From the NCBI RefSeq assembly GCF_011397635.1, contig NC_064761.1, forward strand, positions 35,924,143 through 35,988,142: a DNA stretch of 64,000 bases, in the 5' to 3' direction. Below, in pieces: positions 23,921 to 37,300 of this stretch. Positions within the stretch are counted from its first letter, which is position 1, and each line of letters starts with the position of its first letter. A program made the position numbers and the translations under genes. Below the pieces are notes generated by a model that saw only the letters and a program-made list of their open reading frames with translations, ran no database searches and was not told where the DNA came from. The DNA is from Epinephelus fuscoguttatus (taxonomy: Eukaryota > Chordata > Actinopteri > Perciformes > Serranidae).

Positions 23921-24219
23921 TAAAAATTATTTTTGGTCAAAAATGGCTCTTTTGATAATTGAGGTTGCTGACCACTGTTTGGGGATGTGCAAACATTCAC
24001 AGTGGCCTATTAAGAATAAAAAGAACGTGCAATGCAAAGAGATGGTGGCTAAAAAGGATATGCATTAATGCAACACATATATACAGGTGTTAAAGGGTTA
24101 ATGTGGCGTGTTATTTTCTATAAACTGCAAAAGGGAAACATGATAGTGTCATATCACATAAACAATATAGTAATTCTGGTAGAGAGGGGTTTGTAGCTTT
24201 TGTTTTCATTGTAACTGAG

Positions 24220-24760
24220 ATTTCCGCTTCTGGGTCAGCACGTGAACTCACCGCTCCGCCCAGCCTCCAGTTTTCCGCTCCTGCCGCTGCACACACACAC
24301 AGAGCTCCGCCGCTAGCAGTCACACAGACACTGAGTGCTAGTACGGAGAGACGCAAACTACACTAGTGACATTATTTACAGCAGGGTTGGTGTCTTTGCA
24401 CCGATCGGTCTGTATTCTCATCAATCGATTACCCTCCGGGATCCTTCCGTGACACCGAGTTGCCATTTTGTTTGGAACAACTCAACCACAAATGTCTAAG
24501 TAACGTTAAACCCAGGCAGCTACACATTTGCAGGACACACAGTGGGTTGTGTTTTTTTGCATGAAAGAAAATGTTTCGAGCAACTTTTCTTGTGCAGAAA
24601 ATCAAAGTGCAACACGTGTAGTTCGAGTTGTGGCCAATCAGTTCTGGAGCCTTGTGCACAGGGGTATAAATTTGAGGCAGTTGCCGTAGAGACGTCTGCC
24701 GCTGAAGGGTTGAACGCAAGAGCCCGTGATATCTCGTAAGGTAACGTTAGCACGGTAATG
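24220..24760 (+). promoter_or_regulatory. brdt: Putative brdt promoter and 5'UTR exon region
   Basis: GC and CpG density rises sharply relative to both flanks (CACCGCTCCGCCCAGCCTCC near 24250, GAGCTCCGCCGCTAGC near 24302). Two possible plus-strand donors follow: AAG|GTAACG at 24741 and AAT|GTAAGT at 25305. Either could splice to the acceptor at 28273 that starts the coding exon, giving a first intron of about 3 kb. Which exon 1 is used, and the exact transcription start, cannot be settled from sequence alone. The minus strand here also carries a strong donor (GCG|GTGAGT, junction at 24252/24251), so the region may fire in both directions. Confidence 0.45.
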
Positions 24761-24849
24761 CTCACTGAATGCCTTATTTTAAAAATGCAAACTCACGTCA
24801 TGGTAGCTTGTGGGACTCGACCGATGGGTGACACATTTGCAAGAAGTGT

Positions 24850-25180
24850 TACAAGTTGGCAAGGAGCCCGTTATGCTAACATCTTAACGGCTAACGCTAG
24901 CTAGACGTTAGCTATTAGCTACGCGGGGCTAGCTATGCTAACGTTAGCTGTACGTCTTTATTCGGGGAAAACGCACTCGGTAAGCTGTAACGTTACCGCC
25001 CGTGCTACGGTAGATAAAGCAAAAATAATACAACTGTTGACAAGGTTAAAGAACCTACTTATTGTGGTACCGGCTGTCAGTTAGCTAGCAAGCAGGGTAA
25101 AGCATCCGAAGTCGCCTGTTAGCATTCCTTCAGAGACGTTTAGCAGGTTTTATTTCAAATGTTAGCTAGCTAACGTAAAT
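24850..25180. repeat. Cluster of GTTAGC/GCTAGC motifs downstream of the brdt start region
   Basis: Within about 330 bases there are many copies of GTTAGC, GCTAGC and GCTAAC, several fused into palindromes such as GCTAACGTTAGC. The same kind of cluster occurs beside the candidate start at 62230-62270 and, more weakly, at 8680-8890 beside tgfbr3 exon 1. Confidence 0.6.
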
Positions 25181-25309
25181 GCGTAGGTCACCGTTGTGTC
25201 GTTTAAAGAATTCGCCGGACGAAATTGATTTTACAGAATTTTTTAAAGCGAAATATTAGCTACATTGCCCCCTCGTTTGTCATGTGGACATGCTCTCAGC
25301 TAATGTAAG

Positions 25310-27048
25310 TTGTTTAACTAACCGGTGGGCGTGGTGGTGGCTTCACGTGTTGGCCAGAGATGTCAACAGCCGCAGCATGCAGACATGCTTTGACACAGTC
25401 ATACTCACGTTCAAACTGATTTTGACATTGTATCACCCCGAATTGCCCGTGAAATACTTGTGAATGCCGTAAATATTATTCTAATGTACATTTTTCTTTT
25501 AAATGTATTTGATAGTGACGATGCAATTTAACATAAGGTTAGTCCCAATACAGGGTGTGGGGCAGATGGGTTGCACAGTTTATAGCTTTTGCTAATGTTC
25601 CGCTCTTGTCCCAAGGCCTACAATTTTATTGCAATTCTACAGTTTTAAACATCATAAAACCATAATACACTTAAACATGAAAGCCACAATAAAAATACAA
25701 ATACCACTATCCACATACTACAATACACACACCACAGTACACCAACACACTCACACTAATACCCCTCAGATGTTCAAGTGCAGTTGGCTGAGAGTGGGTA
25801 CAGCTCTGGTTTGCTTTCAGCCAGCACTTGACCTTTGTGGTGAGGGTTTCTAATTATGTAATCGGTTTGATTGCAGTGGGTAACATGTTCCAGAGCTGAC
25901 GAAAAAGCTGATTGTCCAAATTTAGATTTACGATACCGTACTTTACAATTCATCAAATCATTCATAATGCTCACACTTGTCTTTGAATAAATCTGTAAGG
26001 AGGCTCTGGAGCTAGACTGTCGATACAATTGAAAACTAATTTCAGGAAACAAGATGTGTGTTATGAGCTTATTATACCAGACAATCATACAGTGCAACTT
26101 GTCACTTCACCTCAAAACCTTGTCTTTAAATGCTCTTGTATAGTTAATAATTTAATTCTGCTCTACACTAGTTGCAGTTACCTCTGATTTTGTTTTTTGT
26201 TTTTTTACTTTATGTATCTGTGCTTGCTGCTGCAACACCTGAGATTCCCTGCTAGTGATCAATAAAGGCTTATCTCATCTTAGATTCAGCCATGCTTGCA
26301 ACACCTTACACATCTCACTGTAAGATGAATTTAATAATTAGCGAGAAGTTTAAGCTGTAGCCTACTGGTAACACAAATGAACATTTTTTGAGGCAGGTAA
26401 AGTGATGCTTCACTTTCAGAATCAGAATCAGAAATACTTTATTGATTCCTGAGTGAATGATGATCTGTTACAGTTATGCTGATGTAAACAATAAACTATT
26501 ATAAGATGTAAGAATAAAAGTATGTAAATATAAAGCAATAAAATAGAAATTAAATTTACGTTAAAATACAATAAAATGTGCCTTGTGCTTTAGATATCAA
26601 AATTAACATTTTAAAAATAAAATATATACCAAAAGAGATGACCTTCATCAATTAGGCTGATCTTTTATTTTATTGTTTTGTTTTATTTTTGAGGCTGCTG
26701 AACCTTGACAGCATATTTTTTGCAATCACACCATCTTGGTGTGGTTGAAACAGTTGGTGTGTTGATTCTTCAACTGGAGGTAGAGTCGAACGCTTTATTT
26801 ACTTAGTTGCATTATGTTACTTTTGAATATTGGATCGTAAGAGTTAAACAGTACTTAAAGGGTAATTTATTTGATCTGGATCCACCTTTGGATAGCTGTT
26901 TCTGTCAGACAACAAACAACCTTTTGCATGTCATGCATCGATAGTAGGATGGTGTTACACCTTAAATTTGTTTTAATTTTGTAAGTTCAGCAACATATAA
27001 TTATTTTCATTATTATTTTAATTAACTGAATTATTATTATTATTATTA

Positions 27049-27079
<31 letters not shown>

Positions 27080-28273
27080 CATTATTACGTCTATACTCCT
27101 TATAATTGTTGTGTCAGCCAATGATTCAGCTGTAGTATGTCCAAAAACATGACTATGCTTTACCAGCATAATGATTTCCTGTGTGAAATGACTATGAATG
27201 TGGATTAGCATTTGACCTTCAATCAAGCAATTAAATAAGTATGACATGGCAGACTGTAAAGGAGGTCATTATTTAGTTGCTAGTTGCATCGGTCATATGG
27301 TATTGAAATTCACTTTGTGCCTACATATGCACCCAACAAAAGCGCAAAAATGTGCTTGACTTCACGAAAAATATTGTGTTAAAGTATTGTAATTTATCCT
27401 TTTAAAACGAAAAAATAAAATGGAAATAAGTAAACAGAACTTGCAATGTGAATTGATATGAGATGGGGTTTGAAATGAAAATAAGTGGTATGTTTGACAA
27501 AAAAAAAAACAATTTAAAAACACTCGTGGTCAGTGTGGCATGGAATATTTGTTAATACTTTAGTGCTTTACCATCTAAAATATTCAGTATGCCCGTTAGA
27601 ATCATGGGTCTTTCATGGTCTTTTTTTTTTTTTTTTTCTGGGCTAAAATGCGGAATGGAAAAGTTTGTGAGAGATGCTGCAGGTGGCAGTATTACCATGT
27701 TTAGCAGGCAAGATGCTCCTGAGCATCCACTGCACTCCTATGTACGTGTTGCTGTCCATTTGACTGATATTTTTAGATTTTTCATAGGAAGCAGTTAAAC
27801 TCACAGACATAGTGAAGGCATATCCCGTAACTAAAACAAAAACCTCATTTCATCAGACATTTTTTAAGACAGCTGGGCACTGTGGTTTTTAGCAAACTTT
27901 ACATTTAACTTTACATTACATTAAATACTGCATTTTTGGTGGGACTATTTTCTGCTGTGGATTGATACACATTTGACGCTGCAGAAACAACACATGTTAT
28001 TAGCATGTATTAATGGTTAATAAATGATTTTTGTTTTTATATGGGATTAAGTAAATTAAAACCATTAGCTGCTACTAGCTAACATATGGATGATGAGCTC
28101 AACTGTTGGTGGTCAGGTTGTATTATGGGTAATGTAGGCCCCAGGTTTAAGGATGTCAGATGTAAGGCATAAAGACGGAAGACTTTAACTGAATTACTTT
28201 TTGTTTTCATAATGTTATCCCCAATTTACTTCTTCACTGAAGCACTGGAAACTGCTCTTTACTCCTTGTTCAG
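25310..28273. other. brdt first intron, repeats and AT-rich DNA
   Basis: 25620-26280 looks like the 3' part of a LINE on either strand, ending with AATAAAGGCTTATCTCATCT; 26418-26450 (AGAATCAGAATCAGAAATAC, then TTTATTGATTCC) is another common fish retroelement tail. 27026-27088 is an (ATT)n microsatellite. Poly-T and poly-A tracts lie at 27620-27637 and 27500-27510. No coding exon is recognised. Confidence 0.5.
27026..27088. repeat. (ATT)n microsatellite
   Basis: About 19 ATT/ATC trinucleotides with few interruptions, in brdt intron 1. It generates an isoleucine-rich frame on the minus strand that is not a gene. Confidence 0.9.
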
Positions 28274-28352
28274 GAAAACGTGTGATGAACACTAAGTCAC
28301 AGCAAAGCCTACTACAGACTGCTCCCCCCTTCATGGCCTGTTGGACTACACA

Positions 28353-31300
28353 ATGTCTGATGTGAAAGTCTGTCCCACTGTGAGTGGAAACCCCCCTCCG
28401 CCGGAGGTCATAAATCCCAAGAACCCTGGACGTGTAACCAATCAGCTACAGTACCTGGAGAAGGTGGTGATCAAAGCTTTACTGAGGCATAACTTTTCGT
28501 GGCCCTTTCGCCAGCCAGTTGATGCAGTGGCGCTGCATCTCCCAGTAAGTCATACAGTAGTTTTTGTAGCATCACAGCACAACTCTAACGTGTGTTGCTT
28601 TTTTCTCACTCTCATTGTAACAATCGTATTTCAGTGTTTGAACCTCAAATTAGGGGCAGTCAGCAGGCTTTGTCTTGGTGGATAACTTCCATTAGACTGT
28701 GATGTGGGAGGGAAAGATTTTGGTGTATTCATGCCAATGTGTTTGTTGTCTTTCAGGATTATTACACCATTATTACAAAGCCTATGGATCTGAGCACTAT
28801 CAAGAAGCGTCTTCAGAACAACTACTACTGGAAAGCACTTGAATGCATAGAAGACTTCAACACCATGTTCACCAACTGCTACGTGTACAATCGGGTAAGA
28901 GGACACTATTTGTAACCCACCAACATGTACATACTGCAAAGGGCATTTCAAACTGCACACCCAGAGATAGCTGACATAGAGAAAATTAGTTGTGAGGAGG
29001 TTTTGTAGGGCAGAAGTAGGTCTGTGAACTAACATATCGTTCACAAACCCTTCTTGCTGTTCTGTCATACTGTAATGCAAATGAGGTAGCTACTCTTACC
29101 CACCCAAAAAGATGTTTTGTTGGGTCACCACAGAGCTTAAGATCAATTTAAAACATTTCTGTGGTTACCATAAGAGTACATGCTACATTGAATGCTTTTA
29201 TTTAATTCTAATGTATACATTTTTTTTCCACAGCCTGGAGATGACATTGTTTTTATGGCACAGACCCTGGAGAAGCTTTTTTTGCAAAAAGTGTCCCAAA
29301 TGCCGAAGGAAGAGTGGGAAGTCACGGCAATCACTGCGAAGGAACCAGTGAAAGGGAAAAAGATGAATGCAGGTATCTCACACAGCATCAGTCTCTTAAG
29401 ATGTGGGCCAGTTTTACTTTTTAAAAATCTTGGGCTACTCTGTGTAATTGGATTTTTCATGATTTAATGATGGCTGCAGGTGTATTTGACAATGTCCCAG
29501 ACACCTCCAAATATTGCCATGTTAGAACTTTGCAATGCAGCGATGGCACAAAAGAAGTGTGCTGCCTAATTTTACCAATTTTAAAATGGTATCTGATTCT
29601 TGTGCATGTACTCACTTGACCTCATGTCATGCAGGTGCAATACATCAGAGATCCCTTGTGTCAGAAGTTGTTCTCCAGCAGACTGTGACAGTTATTCCAC
29701 CAGATGTGCCTCAATTCATCCCACCCATCCAGCTCTCTGCACAAATTGATGCAGTAACGGTAAGGTGCACTTACACAGTTGAAATACTGACTTTAAATAT
29801 TGAAATTGACCGTAAGGGTTTGAGACGTTGCAGGAAAGAGGTTGTTTGGCTCGTTATTTCAGTTATTTCAGTAAGAAAAGAAACCAGAATATGCAGTTGA
29901 GAAAATCTAGTTCATAAATAACTTTTTCCCCCCAATTTTTACAAGGTAAAATCAATGATTGAGTCCAATGCACCAGTAGTAGCTCGTTCTGTGGTTTGCA
30001 TGTCAGTCCTTTGATGTGTGCAATAAATGCTTTATCGTGTTAGACAGAATTTCTCATTTGCATGAAATTAGCAAATTGTGCATTCTTTGTCCCACTGCTT
30101 TATCCAACTTAGTAACTGTAACCTTGTTCTAAATATTCAGATTAAAAAAGCTTTCAAGAGGAAAGCAGACCCCACGACCTCCACCACCTCCCTTGTCACC
30201 AGTCACGAGGTGTCTGCTTGTGGGGATCATGCAGCACCTTGTACATTATTCTCCAGAAGAAGGCCGATCAAAGCTCCAAAGAAAGACTTGCCTGCCGTAG
30301 AGAGCAAGAAGGTCAGACTGTCCGAGCAGCTCCGATACTGTAACGATATCCTGAAGGAGATGCTCTCCAAGAGACACTACCCATACGCATGGCCCTTTTA
30401 CACCCCCGTTGATGCTGTGGCTTTGGGCTTGCACGACTACCATGACATCATCAAGCAGCCGATGGACCTGAGCACCATCAGGGTAAGATGAATATGATGA
30501 TGAAAATTATTACACAACATTATTTTGAATATAAGTCAGATGAGTTTTCCATAATGTTTCGTCTCCTCAGAAAAAAATGGATCAACGGGAGTATGCAAAT
30601 GCAAAGGAATTTGCTGCTGATGTCCGACTGATGTTCTCCAACTGTTACAAATACAATCCACCATCGCATGAGGTTGTCTACATGGCGAGACAGCTGCAGG
30701 TATAGATTTTATTTTATTTTTTCCAATCAGTATGGCAATACTAAAAGGTACCAAATGGAGTTTTATTATAAACAAAGCTAGTTTTATAGTTAGTGTGTTT
30801 CTGAATATATGCATCATAGAGCTTCTGCTGACACAATTTTTGGGAGAATTTGAAACCTACATTGTGTACGTTCACCTGAGCTCGCTGGCATGCTTTGCCT
30901 TTGTTGACACAGGACTCCCTAAAAGTGTTTTTTCTTTTTTTTTCTTTTTTTTAAATCTGCCTCACACTGAGTGTTATGTGCCAGATGCGCATTCTTGTCG
31001 GCTACACTTTTTGGATAAGCTAGCAAATTTTTTGATCATCAATTTACAATGACACACTTAGGTTTTTGCTCTTTGGACTGCTGGCATGGTTGCAACTAGA
31101 CTTGCCTGCCAATTTTCAGATGACTTTTACATGACTCCTGATAAATTCTCAAACTGATCATCATAATGCCATACTGAGAAATATGTCCAGCTAAATGGTG
31201 CTGAAACATATTGACATTTAGATTGATTAAATTATGTCCAACAACAAATTTTGGGGGGTGAGTCTGTATTCTAATATTAATTTAGCATCATACATCAATA

Positions 31301-34300
31301 GACGCCCAAACAGGCTTACAAGGCAGAACAAAACTGGGGCACATACCTAACATGATTGCTCCGTAGCACAACTAGTGGTCAAAAACTCCACATGGTATCA
31401 TAAGTTATGTTTGTTACCTACTTTATGTGATGTTTTTAATTGTGCTCTTTTGTGTTTTAGCATTGTATCTGTTGAGACACAGTGGTGGCAGGAAGGTTTG
31501 AACAGCCTTTTATATCCCCAGAATAAACAAAACGCAGAGGTGTTAATGATGTCGAGGTGTAAATGCTGAGAGGTTGTAAATGCTGTTGACAAGCAACAGT
31601 AGCACTTTATAGGTGTGGTGCACTTGTTAAATGTTGCTAAAATAGTGACATTTTTTGTAGGGGAATGTGTCCCTATTCTCTTTGGCAACGTAGACATGCT
31701 GTAAATATAGATATCATTAACTGTCACTGTTTATTTGTTTGATTGTTGGCAACACTGTGCAATATGGATTGGTTCCAGTGTTGCATGCCATATTACAGCT
31801 GGCATACGTGAACACAAACGGTAACAATACACAAAGGATCAGAAATGGAGTAGGCTTTAGATAATTAATACTGGCAAATGGCAAAAAAAACAAAACAGTT
31901 TTTTCTATCAACAGGAAGTTTTTGAGGCCCGATATCTGAAAGTTCCCCAAGAAGCAGAGGGTTGTTCCATACCTTATCATCGAGCTGACAAGGGACAAGG
32001 AGACGGAGTTGGAAGTGTGTCAACTTCAGAAAGTTCTGAAACCGAGAGCTCCATAGAGGCGGAGAGTCCATCAGAGGAGGTGGCCGTGCAGCTGGCCAAT
32101 CTAGAGGAGCGGGTGGGTGTATTCATTCCGGTTACAGTGCAAATGGCTTTTGAGCAGTTATTCGCTTCAGTGCATTTTAACCTAATTGGCTCATTAATGG
32201 CTGGCTTTGCAGTTGAAAGCTGTCAGCGACCAGCTGAAGAGACTTGCCCAAGAGCCCCTGCTGAAACCGAAGAAGAAAGACAAGTTGAAAAAGGAAAAGA
32301 GAGCCAAAGAGAAGGACATCGCTCGACTAAAACACAAGTCATCAAAGTACAAATCTATTGTAGAAAAAGCCAACCACAAGATCTCTACTTTGTAAGTAAG
32401 CTCCACTTAATATGGTTTATATGTCATACTAATGTTAAACTGAGTATTCCCCATGTGCAAACGTTAACATTAGATGTTTCATTTGTACGTCTAGGCATGG
32501 CAACAGACACAATATTCATGGGGTACCTTTGAAATGCAAGGACGAGGTCTCATCAGCACCGGTGAGCTACGAGGAGAAAAGGCAGTTGAAAATAGACATC
32601 AACAAGCTGCCTGGTGACAAACTGGGCAAGTTGGTGAAGATCATTCATGCCAGGGAGTCCTGTCTGCGAAAATCATCTCTCGAGGATATTGAGGTTGACT
32701 TTGAAATACTCAAGCCTTCCACACTGAGAGCCCTGCAGAGGTTTGTTGCAGCATGTCTGAGAAAATGCAACAAGAAAACTAGCCGTAAGTACAGCTCGGT
32801 CCTGCTGCTTTGCTTAATCTTCCTGTCAGCAAATGCACCTTTTAAAAATGTAGGGTTATTATTTCTTCTGTCCTCAGAAAAAAAGCAGGTGAAGCCCACA
32901 GAAAGACCGCCGCCTGGAAAACTAAAGGATGTCAGGACACCTCAGGTTGCCGCTAAAGAGCAGCACTCAATTAAGAAAAAAAAGCAATCAGGTAAAATCT
33001 GAATTTGATTAGCAATGTAATTGTCACAGTTGGGCTTCCACTCGTGAGGCATTAAATGTAAAAATGACACTTTACCTCTCTTTTGTGAACAGCTAAACCC
33101 GTGGCGGCTCCTGACCTCGGCTGCCCTTCACGCCTCAGTGACAGCAGCAGCAGCAGCAGCAGCAGCTCTTCGTCCAGCTCTGAAAGCAGCTCCAGCAGCA
33201 GCAGCAGCAGTCATTCTAGCACTTCTGATAGCAGTGACTCTGAATCAGGTTAGCTGCTCTCCCGTTTAGCATTATACCCTCACCTGCCTTTGGTTCACCA
33301 TTCTCCACTCTCCTTCCTTAAAATGAGAAAAAAGCTGTGGGTTATTTATTCACCTGGGTGCCTTACCTCTACCTTTCAAAGCTGTCTCTTGGTTGCACAC
33401 CAAATATTAAATTGTTTTATATTTTTGCACATTCATCAGGTGTTTGGTCTTTGTTTATTTTACACTAGTCTTGTGTCAGTGCTAGAGAAGGATTTGGAAT
33501 CATCGATTATCTTTCTGCTATAGCGGGGGAAAAACACACTGGCTTGTTTTTGTTTCTTTAAACCAATCACAGTCATCTTGGGCTGCACTCACCAGGATGC
33601 AGCAATGTTGCTCTTGCAAGATAGTGTCAGGGGTGAACTTGTTTTGGTGGAACATTTGCATGTGGGGGAGCTGAGCACTGTCATTAAAATTTCTCTGCAA
33701 AAGAAAACGCCACAAAAATATTAACAGTCACATGATTCAACTTTAAGTTGTAGAAAAGAAAAACATGATCTGATGATCGTAACCCTAGAGGTGAAGCCTG
33801 ACTGTACTTCAGCTCGGGAGGAGCTCAACAGACCAGTTGAAACCACAGATGGCTCTATGTGGCTCGAGCAGAACATTATTACAATGATATCAGAGAAGCT
33901 TTAGTAATGTGGAATAGATTGGAACGTCCATGAAATTAGTGTTTAGTGTGTAAGTTGTAAGCTTGGAGGTTGTTGTTGTTTGGAAATGGTAACAGGCATA
34001 TAGCGGAAGGGAGGGAGAATGCTGGCTGAAATCAGCAGCCCAGTGGCAGGCTTATAGTCTCAGTCTACATCTGGTGAGTCAGACTTAAAGGATAACTTAG
34101 GTATTTTTCAACCTGGGCCCTATTTCCCCATGTGTATGTGTGCGTATGATTCATAGGTACAACTCGTTTGTAAATTAGTTTAGCATTGAGGGAGGCGGAT
34201 GCAGCCGCGAGGTAGATATGGGGGCAAATGCGTCCCGTATAAGTTTGCGCATTAAAAATGCTTTTTTCGCCACTGACCGGTTCAGATCACCAGTGCTATC

Positions 34301-37300
34301 TCTGTAAATAGCATACTAAGCATTTCCCTTACCCCTCACTTCCTGTGTGCTGTGTGTGATGTCATCTTGCGAGAGCTTTGCTTGTTGCCGGAAGAAAACA
34401 GAGGAGCCATGCTGAGCGCCGCACAGAGTGGCGCTGGTTGTCCCGGAGTACAGTTGAGAGTTTTACTGCATCTGTATCATGGCTGCATATTTACCCGATT
34501 TCGAGAATGAAGATGAGCCCTTTTATTACGATGGCCGCCCGTACTTATTTGAGCCCGAGGAGAGCAGACGAGGATAGAGAGAGGGCCAACGAGCAGACGA
34601 GGGTGAAGCAGCGGCTGCACGAACGTGAATCTCTGAGGACTGGTGGTGCTCCTGTGGTTGCTGTGACTCCATGCCCACAGAGGAAGAATGTCTGTGTTGC
34701 AGCGAGTGGGACCTGTTGCCCAATATTCATGGTCTCGATGTGTCCTGGGATGACACAGAAACTACCAAACGCTGTGTAACTACGTTAGAGGACTTCCCCC
34801 CTCTGATCAACAGGGCAGTGCTGGATACCTTTTTTCATGTGCCCAAAATAAATTGGAGGAGGCGGCCAAAACCACAGGGACCAAATGGTCAACTATCCAT
34901 CAAGTAAGTATAACTAATATGTCTTGATGCATGCAATACTGATACCTAGAATTGTTGTTTTCTTCCGGCAACAAGCAAAGCTCTCGCGAGATGACGTCAC
35001 ACACAGCACACAGGAAGTGAAGGGTAAGGGAAACGCTTAGTATGCTATTTACAGAGATAGTACTGGTGATCTGAACCAGTCAGTGGCGAAAAAAGCACTT
35101 TTAATGCGCAAACTTATAGGGGACGCATTTGCCCCCATATCTACCTCGCGGCTGCCGGCTGCATCCGCCTCCCTCAATACTGAACCAATTTCAAAATGAG
35201 TTGTACCTATGAATCACACACACACATATACATGGGGAAATAGGGCCCAGGTTGAAAAATACTGAAGTTATCCTTTAATTGCACACACAACTTTTAATAC
35301 TCTGTCCACATGAAACAGGTGCACATGTCATGTTCCCAGTTGCTGGCTGAGTTCTAGTTGCTGCAGATGCTAACTGGGGGTTTGTCTCCGGAACTGCTGC
35401 CTACGCTCCTCCCGGCGAGGTGGTCTGTAGTAGCGGACAGCGAGGCATAGGACATAATGTGACTCAAGGCTCTAGCTACATGAATATCAACTTGAATAAG
35501 CTGCAGATGTGAGCTTTTGGCTTCAGTTAGCAGAAAGCTGAGCTATTATGACTCCTCACTCTGTAGACTGTGAATTATTAATGTGCATGTCTTTCAGTGC
35601 CAAAAACAAAGAAGCCAAAAACTAAAGACTCTTGCCAAAAGGTGAAGAAGAAGGTAAATACATTCAGTATTTGCTCAATGAACTCAAGAGATTCATGATA
35701 AGATAATCATGCTGGTTACAATCAAAAGTAAAAATGTCCCTTGTTCTTAAGTCAAAGGTGACTCGCGCTGCCTGTGGCAAGCAGAAAACGGAGACAAAAG
35801 ATCTGACGAAAGCCTCGGTCAAGACTTGTCAGCCTCCTCTTGCTGTGCAGTCGTCGGCAGCAGAAACCAAAGGCCCCCCAGCACACCGTAGTGAAGACCA
35901 GACCTGTGATGGGCTGACTCTATCACCACCAGGTACTGCTCACATTTGTCCTCTTGTCACTACACTAAGGCAGAATCGAAGTTTGGCAGGAAATGCATGT
36001 TAAATTTACAGGATGATTTTAAAATAGTGATTTTCATTAAGACAATGGAAGTGTGTAAGCCTTGGGCTCAGAAAAACTGGGTCACCTTTTGCTTCAACTT
36101 GATATCACTTCAAATGAATATACGTTTTTGTCTTTCTGATGCTGAGGTGAGACTGTTTACGTTAACCCCATATTTGTTTTTCTTAGTTCTGCATTATCCT
36201 CTCGTTTCTTTCCCAGCCTTTTGTGCCAGAGCAGCATTAATACCTCCCAAAAACCCCGTACTCACCCTCACTCACACTCTCAGATCAGCTTTGTCAGCTC
36301 TTTTAACAAATACCTCATTGAGATTCCTTATTCCTCCCTCACTGATGCAGCTCCACATCAAGTAAACCTCTTCCAGCGCCTGTGCAGCCCAGGCAGCCTG
36401 TTCCCCTTTAATTGCCCCATATGCTCAGTGTCCTTCAGAAACAAAAGTTCAGGAAGTGAAAACTGGCTCACTTGCACTCTGTTCTAATGAAGCTGAACAG
36501 GAAGGGACCAGTCAATTACTGCCCCTATTTCACTCCATCTCATGCTGCTTCTTCCTGCCCTCACTTGATTTTACTGTGCACTAGCTCATGCTGTACATTT
36601 TTATAAGCGCACAGTAGCTCCTTTCTTTTCACATGGCTCTGATCAATATCTGTCCTTTATTGTTTGGCAGATTTGTCTGCGCTTTTATCCCCCATGGCCT
36701 CTCCAGGAGTGTTGCTGGACTGGGCTGCCACCAGATTTGAGGTACTTCTACTGAAACACTTGGACTGTACCTTTTTTAAATAGTCTGAGTGGGCGGAAGT
36801 TCGCTGCAGAGATCAGCCTCTCATTGGGCGGAACGAGCCACCCGCTGAAGTCCCGCCCTACCACCTCCAGTTGTGTAGCGGTTTTCAACACGTTCTTTAC
36901 TAACTTTTGCGGTGTTTGATCTTGCGGGGATGTAGCCATTTTTCTGCCATGGTTCGCGTCCTGTAGGCGATATTTTTGTGGGCGTATTACACCAAAACCT
37001 GTTTCCCCCCGACAATATTTTTGCAAGCGCACCGTTGCTGTGGCACCGGCCAGAACGATTGTGATTGGTTGAAAGAAGTACAAGCAGCTGGGGCGTTTTT
37101 TTCTCCAATCTTAAAGTGAGAGTCAGCCCAGCCAGACCTTTCTTTTCTTGAGAAAGGTCTGGTGAGCGAGACTACTTTTTAAATGACCTGCATATAAATG
37201 AGATCAAACGACGCATGTTTATTTAGTGGAAAAGGCTCTATGTGTAACCCCTTTTACAGTGTGAATACCCTTAAAATCAACACATCACAGCAGCTGTTGA

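Noticed and set aside
28631-29080. 149-codon minus-strand frame
   Set aside because: It lies antisense to a confirmed brdt exon and its introns, with no family resemblance; treated as a chance frame.
32017-32532. 171-codon frame spanning brdt exon 7, the intron and exon 8
   Set aside because: It reads through splice sites; the true brdt frames of both exons are clear and join by splicing.
36217-36361. Extra brdt exon after a strong acceptor (CTCGTTTCTTTCCCAG at 36216)
   Set aside because: In the phase required by the preceding exon (1) it reaches a TAA at 36363; splicing it out at CAA|GTAAAC leaves phase 2, which does not fit the exon at 36671. The exons at 35932 and 36671 join in frame without it. 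The longer open frame (36221-36487) needs phase 2 on entry.
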